This document shows, piece by piece, positions 1 through 7,100 of a DNA stretch of 10,922 nucleotides (the stretch's first letter is position 1; each line of letters starts with the position of its first letter). The stretch spans positions 1-10,922 of the forward strand of contig DAOVKF010000043.1 of assembly GCA_030631915.1 (NCBI GenBank). Reading direction: 5' to 3'. The stretch is from Candidatus Omnitrophota bacterium (GTDB taxonomy: Bacteria > Omnitrophota > Gorgyraeia > Tantalellales > Tantalellaceae). The notes below the pieces were generated by a model that saw only the letters and a program-made list of their open reading frames with translations, was not told the origin of the DNA and did not search any database. The position numbers and the translations under genes are program-made.

Positions 1-1022
1 AGGCCATGCTGGATGAGCTGGAAAAGGCCAGGCAGAAGGAGTTTTCGCTGGCATCAACGCTTGTGGACGTGGATGCTGACGTTGAAGGCCTTGTGTCGCT
101 TATTGAAGAACTGGCGAATGATTTGAGTGACAGGGTATTTGTCCTGGCGCATCCGGAGATAAAGGGCCTTACCCCGGAAACCGTGTCAGAGATAGAGGAT
201 CTGTCCGCGCTTATAAGGGATATTTCCAAAGGATATCTGGACGCCATGAAACCCGTGGAACTGGCGTCCAGGAGCTTATACCGGATGAGGAGGGTGCAGA
301 GATCATATGAGGCTTTTTACAGCCGGCCCGCTGAAAAGACACGGAGGGTGACGTATCTGCAAACCCTTCTGGAGAAGAAAAACAACGAGCATTACCTCAT
401 CCATTACATCGACGGCGAGGCTGTCCTGGAACAGAGAGAGAACGTGATCGTGCCGCCGGGGCTGGAAATACAGCGGAGGCGCGCGCTCATGGAAGTCACA
501 AAAGGAACCGATAAGCAGCATGACCGGTTCCTGGTCATGTGCCCGCAAAACGTTGTTACCGAAGAACAGAAGAGCGCTTTCAGGGACGGCCTGATGAAAC
601 TGTGGATGCTTGAAGGCGTGGTGGACAGGGCGGATATCGTGTTACTTGACAGAAAAGCCGAAGGATATACCACGAGCGGGTTGTTTGACAGGGTCCGGGC
701 GGAATACGGTGAAAAGGCGGTATCCGCGGATAACACCGGTTTCAGGTGCATGGCAGGAAAACTTGCATATGACACAAAAGCTGAAACAGAAGGCCTGCTG
801 CAGGTAGAGATGGATCCGGAAGCCGCGAACAATATCAGCCAGTATGAGATATTCGTGAACCTCCTGTTATCAGGGGACCCGGACATGGCGTCCCGCGTCC
901 CGGGCCTGAAAGCCGGGCGGGGGAGGCTGTTCATCTATGTTCCGCAGGCAGAGGCGATAGACTTCGAGGCGGAGATCCGCGACTATGAAAGATACGTGCG
1001 CGAGGCACTTGTGAAGGCATAA
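1..1022 (+). CDS. C-terminal part of a large uncharacterised protein (5' end outside window)
   Basis: The frame is open from the first complete codon (3-5) to the TAA at 1020-1022. An ATG lies at 6-8, but no stop or ribosome binding site precedes it and the protein begins in the middle of a helical, charged stretch, so I read this as the tail of a longer gene. About 338 residues are visible. Residues 1-120 are mostly predicted helix and rich in Glu, Leu and Arg. From about residue 173 an alternating hydrophobic pattern (FLVMCP, then ADIVLLD) suggests an alpha/beta fold. The last 32 residues, with RLFIYVPQAEAIDFE followed by a basic amphipathic helix, match the end of the next gene product (RIVIFLPEAEPLKYE). 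I see no catalytic motif and no membrane segment. The family is not recognised. It is probably a paralogue, in its C-terminal domain, of the downstream giant protein. Confidence 0.8.
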   Translation, partial: AMLDELEKARQKEFSLASTLVDVDADVEGLVSLIEELANDLSDRVFVLAHPEIKGLTPETVSEIEDLSALIRDISKGYLDAMKPVELASRSLYRMRRVQRSYEAFYSRPAEKTRRVTYLQTLLEKKNNEHYLIHYIDGEAVLEQRENVIVPPGLEIQRRRALMEVTKGTDKQHDRFLVMCPQNVVTEEQKSAFRDGLMKLWMLEGVVDRADIVLLDRKAEGYTTSGLFDRVRAEYGEKAVSADNTGFRCMAGKLAYDTKAETEGLLQVEMDPEAANNISQYEIFVNLLLSGDPDMASRVPGLKAGRGRLFIYVPQAEAIDFEAEIRDYERYVREALVKA

Positions 1023-1024
1023 TA

Positions 1025-1057
1025 CTTGAGATGCGCAAACCTTCCCGCATCTCCAAG
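1025..1057. repeat. Inverted repeat / hairpin just after the stop codon
   Basis: GAGATGCG (1028-1035) and CGCATCTC (1046-1053) are perfect reverse complements around a 10-base loop. Three further pairs (CTT 1025-1027 with AAG 1055-1057) extend the stem past one bulged C. It begins three bases after the stop codon of the upstream gene. No T-run follows, so it is not a standard intrinsic terminator on the + strand. It may stabilise the 3' end of the upstream mRNA. Confidence 0.6.
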
Positions 1058-1094
1058 CCCTGCCCCAGGGTCTGCCAGGCAGGCCGGGGCAGGG
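1058..1094. repeat. GC-rich inverted repeat, REP-like
   Basis: CCCTGCCCC (1058-1066) and GGGGCAGGG (1086-1094) form a perfect 9-bp stem. The 19-base loop contains a smaller palindrome, CTGCC-A-GGCAG (1072-1082). It abuts the previous hairpin without a gap. The sequence is made of CTGCC/GGCAG words, as is common in repeated extragenic palindromes, but whether it recurs in the genome cannot be seen from this window. Confidence 0.6.
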
Positions 1095-1099
1095 ACGGC

Positions 1100-1162
1100 A
1101 AAAAACAGAGCCCTTCTGTTTCGCGGAGTCCGGCAACAACAGCGAAACGGCCTGGGCTTTGT
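1100..1162 (-). terminator. Imperfect hairpin, terminator-shaped when read on the minus strand
   Basis: GTTTCGC (1118-1124) pairs with GCGAAAC (1142-1148) around a 17-base loop. After a small internal loop, AGAGCCC (1107-1113) pairs with GGGCTTT (1154-1160, one G-T pair), with C1106-G1161 and A1105-T1162 at the foot. Six A residues (1100-1105) precede it on the + strand, so the minus-strand transcript would read stem then six U, the form of a rho-independent terminator. No minus-strand gene in the window needs it. On the + strand no U-run follows. Confidence 0.4.
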
Positions 1163-1185
1163 GATATCAGGGCAGAAAGAACATT

Positions 1186-4100
1186 ATGAGAAGACATTTT
1201 TTATTAAAGATCATCAGTATCCTGGTGGTAATTTCTTTTATTACCCTTGATATATCATGGGCATACCCTCCCGCGCCTTTTGGGGACCATACACTTGCGG
1301 CTCAGAGCATGTTCCAGCAGGAGATGATGGCCGGGCATTCTCAAAGGTTCCAGCGATCCATGTTCTCTGACGCGAATATGCTCGGTTCTGTCCTGAGCAT
1401 AAGCGGGTACCTGCTGGGGGACCCTGAAGAAAGCATAAAGCCGCTGCCCCTTGAACACCTGGAGTCGGTCATGAGGAATGAACTGGGAACGGCTCTCACC
1501 GGAATAGGTGTCTCAAAAGTCATGCTTAAAGACGGGGTCGTGCTGATACCCTGCGTAAAAGCGGGCAGAAAATATATCATACAGATAGCCCTGAAAAACA
1601 GCCTTTCCGCAAAGGACCTGGCAGGTCATGGATGGGGGATATCGGACAGGTTCGCAGTGAAGATCTTACCCGAGGATTATAAGGAGCCCGCACCTGCCCG
1701 GTCTGTGTCCGAGTTGTTGGAGGAATTATCAGACAAGGACCACCCTGGCATCCGCGAAGCCGCAGCCAAAGCCCTGGGCGAACTTGGGGATAAGGAGGCG
1801 CTTAGGCCGCTGCTGGAAAAACTATCAGACAAGGATTTAAGAGTTCATACAGCCGCAGCCAAAGCCCTGGGCGAACTTGGTGATAAGAGAGCGGTTGAGC
1901 CGCTGCTGGAAGAGTTATCGGGTTGGTATCCAGACATTTGCAGAACCGCGGAGACAGCCTTAGGGAAAATAGGCGTTACTGAAAAACAGCTGGCGGATGG
2001 GTATATGAGGGCCTTATCGTCTGTGCATGATAATGCCTGGGCGAACGCGGCCAGGTGCCTGGGCGAACTTGGGTACAAGGAAGCGGTTGAGCCGTTGCTG
2101 GAGGGATTATCAGACAGGCGTCCGTCTATTCGCAGAGCCGCAGCCGAAGCCCTGGGCGAACTTGGGGATAAGAGGGCGGTTAAGCCGTTGCTGGAGAGAT
2201 TGTCAGACGAGGACCTGGGAATTTACGAAGCCGCAGCCAGTGCCCTGGTAAAAATAAACGATCCCGGGTCAGTATGGCCCTATTTAGAACAGTGGATCAG
2301 TTACTATATATTGATGCAGGCAGAGGGTAGAGGATCGATCAGCAGCGGAAAAAGCCTGTTGATAACAGGAATTGCCGATTCTTTCAATCCACTGTCAGAG
2401 TTAAAGATAAGAACGGGGAAGCCCGAGCGCGTGGCAAACAGTATAGATGAGGTATGTAAGATCTTGGAGCAGGTAATTCGGACGCGGCTTTATCCCGCAG
2501 GATTGGATATGACGGCCAATAAGCCAACCGAATTTGATGTAACTTGCGATTTCAAAAAACTTGAACATTTTATACGGGAAGAAGTTGCGCAGCAGGGCCA
2601 GAACGAAACCGGCGAACCGCCCCACGCGTTCAAGGCCGTATCCGGTTTTAGGGCGTCGCTTCTGGCAGGCGGCATATCCATTGCGAGCGCGGCCATCGGC
2701 GCGGTCGAGTATCTTGCGCAGGGTGATGTTACGGGTATAACAGTGGCAGCGGTCCTGGTCGGATCATACTTTACCTGGGCAGCGGCAAGGTATTTTCTGG
2801 TCGGCAGCGCGGCTTATAAGGCAGTGGAAAGCTATTACAGCCAGAACCCGGATCCTGAGAATTACCCTGAAACAGACGGCATGCCCCGGCCGGAACAGGT
2901 GCGCAGGAGAGAGATCGCGGAAAGCGACGGTTACAGGCATCCCGCGTTCAAGGACCTTTCTTTCAAGGCTCAGCGGCTGGTAGCACTTCATGAAAGTTTT
3001 GAATCGCATTTTTGGGGGATGGCGGCCATGGCGCCGGTCGTATCCACACTTTTGCTGACAGGCTGCGCGGAGATAACAGGCCCGAAAGGCGGCGCTATCG
3101 CGGCTTTTATCGTGAACCATCCCTTTCTTTTTGGGGGACTGATCTTAAGTGTTATCACAGCGGCTGTAATACGGAGCAGATATTTCCGTATGAGCTTGTA
3201 TTTATCGTGGTTACGACGCCCCCACGATCTGGTTACCAGCAGACAAGGCGCCTGGAGGTTAAAGGGACTTGGTGACAGGAGAGCGGTTGGACCGCTGGTG
3301 GAGGAATTGTCAAGTAAAGTGTGGTATATCCGCGTGTCCGCGGCTGAAATTTTAGAGGAACTCGGGGATAAGAGAGCGATCGAGCCGTTGATGGAATTAT
3401 CAAATGATCCTTCCTGGGCTGTCTATGACGCCGCGGGCCGGGCTCTGGACAGGCTGGGCGTGGCTAAAACGCGGATGATCGACTGGCACTTAGCAGCCCT
3501 GTCATCCGAAAACCGGCTTGTGCGCGGGGACGCGGCCGAAACCCTTAAAAGATCGGGCGTCACCAGGTCACAGCTGGTCGATGGGTATATAAAGGCCTTA
3601 TCATGTCCGGATAAGGGCGGCCGCGAGGAAGCGGTCAGAGCTTTAGAAGAACTTGGCGATAACAGGGCGGTTGAGCCGCTGCTGGAGAAATTACCGTATT
3701 TCGACGCAAGCGGCCTGCGGATCGTGCTTAAAGCCCTGGGAAAACTTACAAGGGGAAGGGTGTTTGAAGCGGTGTCGACAAGATTACTCGCCGGAAAGAA
3801 TACCCTTTGTGAAGCCGCGGCCAGGGCCCTGGGGCAACTCGGCGATAAGCGGGCAGTCGGACCGCTTATAATAATTTCATTAGATGAGGAAAGGTCTGTC
3901 CGCGAAGCCGCGGTCGAAGCTTTGGGGAAACTCGGCGATAAAAGGGCGGTCGGACCGTTGCTTAAAATGTTATCAGACGGTTTTTCAAGAATTACTGTCA
4001 GGGCACTGGAAGAATTAGGTGTTTCAAGAACACGGATGGCCGGTGCGTATGATGAGTTCATAACAGCTTTATTGTCCGGTGATCCGCCTGACCGCAGGAT

Positions 4101-7100
4101 TGCGGCTGAGATCTTAGGAGAACTCGGGGATAAGAGAGCGATCGGACCGCTGCTGGAAAAATTATCAGATGAAGAAAAGCCTGTTCGCCGGGCCGCGGCT
4201 GAAAGTCTGAAAAAGTTGGGCGCCGCTGAAACTCAGATGCCTGATGGGTATATAAAGGCGTTATCATCTTCGGATGAGACTGTTTGCATGGAAGCGGCCG
4301 AAGCCCTGGGCCGGCTTGGCGCAAAGCGGGCGGTTGGACCGTTGATAGAAAGATTATTGATCCGGCGTAAAGGGGATTCCAGAGCCGTAGTCGAAGCCCT
4401 GGGCTGGCTTGGCGCAAAGCGGGCGGTCGGACCTTTACTGAACAAACTATCGGATCCGGATCCAGGCGTTCGCCAGGCCGTAGTCGAAGCTTTAGGAGAA
4501 TTCGGCGATAAGCGGGCGGTGGAACCTTTACTGGAAAAGCTATCGGACCTGGATCCGGGAGTTCGCCGGGCCGCAGCCGAAAGTTTGAAAAGATCAGGCG
4601 CTGATAAAACTCAGATGGTTGATGGGTATATAAAGGCATTGTCATCTTCAAATAAGTTTGTCTGCATGGAAGCGGTCCAAGCCCTGGGCCGGCTTGGCGA
4701 TGAGAGAGCGTTTGAACCCTTGGTAGGAAGATTGTTGGACTGGCATCACGGGGTTTCCGGCGCCGCGGCCGAAGCTTTAGGGAAACTCGGCAATATGTGG
4801 GCGGTCGAACCGTTATTGTGGAGGTTGTCGGACCGGGATCCAGGCGTTCGCGCGGCCGTAGCTGAAGCTTTAGGGAAACTTGGCGATAAGCGGGCGGTCG
4901 AACCGTTATTGGGAAAATTGTCAGACAGGAGCCCGGCCGTGTACCGGGCCGCGGCCAGAGCCCTGAAAAGGATAAACGATCCGGCCTCAGTATGGCCTCA
5001 TGTAAAAGATTGGATCGACTATTATATAACAGAGGCGAGCGGCACCGCGATGGTTGACAGTGGCAGAAGGAGGAACATAGAGGCTATTGCCAGCGTTTTC
5101 GGCTCTCTATCGCGGGTCAGGATAAGTACGCAGAACGGCGAGCGTGTGGCAGATCATGTCTCTGAGATAAACAGCATTTTAGAGCAGGTCATTACCGTGA
5201 ATTCCTATTCCGGAAAGAGGTATATGGAGGAAAAAGAACAGGGTATGGGAGCGGATAAGAGAGTAATAATATCAGCGGAAACCCCTGAACCAATGGACAG
5301 TTCAGCCGGATTTGCCGTAATTTGCGATCTTAAGGAACTTAAACGCCTCATACAGGAAAGGCTCGGGAAACAACACCCGGGTAAAGGCAATGAACCGCCC
5401 CACGCGTTCAAGGCCGTATCCGGTTACAGGGCGTCGTTTCTGACAGGCGGCATGTCCATCGCGGGCGCGGCCATGGGCGCGGTCGAGTATGTTGCGCAGG
5501 GTGATGTTACGGGTATAACCGCGGCGGCGGTCCTGGTTGGAGCATACTTTGCATGGGCAGCGGCAAGGTATTTTCTGGTCGGCAGCGCGGCTTATAAGGC
5601 GGTAGAGAGCTATTACAGCCAGAACCCGGATCCTGAAAATTACCCTGAAACAGACGGCATGCCCCGGCCGGAACAGATGCGCAGGATGGGGATCGCGGAA
5701 AGCGACGGTTACAGGCATCCCGCGTTCGAGGATTTTCCTTTCAAGGCTCAAAGGCTGATAGCGTTCCATGAAAGTTTCAAGTCGCATTTCTGGGGGATGG
5801 CAGCCATGGCGCCGTTAGTGTATTTACTGAGCGCGAGGGTGGATAAATTCGCCGCGTCCATAAAGAGGGTCCCGAAATCATATTTTGCCAGTGTTTTTGG
5901 ATGGTTTTCAGGGGCAGCTGCCGGAGGCGTTGTCCTCTGGCTGGTGTTTGATTATCTGATCTATTACAGGGACATATCAGGGGACGACGATTCTGAGCTT
6001 TTTATTATGGCAGTCGCTCCCATACTTGGTTCCAGCGCCGGCGCTTTTGTGCTGGGTTCTGTCCTGGGAGTGAGAGCGGTACGGCTGGTATTGCGCTTGT
6101 GTGCGCCGGTTGAACGTTTCGCGCGGAAATATAGAGCGGCTGACGAGGAGGCAAAAACCGGCAGGCAGTATAAAGCGTCGTTATATCCGAAAGCGTATGA
6201 CAAGGCTGTTTCCGGTAATCCTTCTGACATAAGGGCGCTTGTTTCGCTCTTATACAGGGATGCTTCGCTGCGCACGCGTTTAGCCGATGCGCTGGGGCCG
6301 ATGGGTGAAGAGAACTTTTTATTGAATTATTATCTGGCCGGATACCTTGTTGAACGTCTGGAGCAGAACCCGGAGGCTGAAGTATTGTCCCAGTTGAAAA
6401 AAAGGGAGTATAAACGTCTTGGCGGCGTCTTATCGGGATTGATGCGGGAGACCGGCCTGAATATTGCGCACATTACCGAGGTTCTGGATCAGGCAATAGG
6501 GGTAGAATATTATCCATCGCACGTGAGGGGAGAAGAACGCGCGCTCGAGTCCTCTTATGTGACAATACCAGGCAGGCTCGTCATAAGTTGTGATTTTAAG
6601 AGACTTGAGCGAATTGAACAGATCATAAAGGAAGAACTCGAAAAACAGGACCAGGACGAAAGCAATGGGTCGCCTTATGCGTCCGAGGCCGCATCCGATC
6701 CCGGGGCGCCGCTTCCGGAAGAGGCGGTTCCGGATCCGGAAACAGTTACGCCTGTTGAGGTAACGCAGCTTTTCGAGATAGTGGAGGCTGCGATCAATAA
6801 CAGGAGGACAAGGCTGGTGAACGCGGGCAATGAACTTATTGTTTATCTTATCGAAGAGGGCGCGGTATCTTCCGGCACGCCGGCAATAAACAGAGAAAAC
6901 AGCACCGCGGAGATAAAGAGCCGGATGGAACGGGTGCTGGCCGCCGTAGATGAATTGCGGGGACCATCTGACGAAGAAGGAACAGGTGAAACAGACCTGC
7001 CGGATAACGTCATATCAGCCGCGGCGGATCTACGGGAAAACATGGACATCCTTGAAACAGACAGCGTGACAGCGGCCCTGATCACGCTTGCCAGGTCTGC

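Noticed and set aside
404..934. 176-codon open frame on the minus strand
   Set aside because: It is antisense to the first gene, whose shared C-terminal domain supports the + strand reading.
1026..1250. 74-codon + strand frame spanning the hairpin region
   Set aside because: It starts at an alternative codon context inside an inverted repeat, overlaps the signal peptide of the giant gene in another frame and has no ribosome binding site.
3043..3066. Lipobox-like STLLLTGC
   Set aside because: It fits the lipoprotein pattern but sits near residue 620 inside a membrane stretch, not behind an N-terminal signal, and copy B of the module lacks it.
3423..4061. 212-codon open frame on the minus strand
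   Set aside because: It lies wholly opposite the HEAT array, its protein is Ser/Pro/Ala-rich low complexity mirroring the repeats, and it has no ribosome binding site or recognisable domain.
3640..4980. Regular ~93-nt direct repeats that could look like a CRISPR or satellite array
   Set aside because: The repeats are in frame, vary at third codon positions and encode HEAT units; there are no unique spacers between identical repeats.
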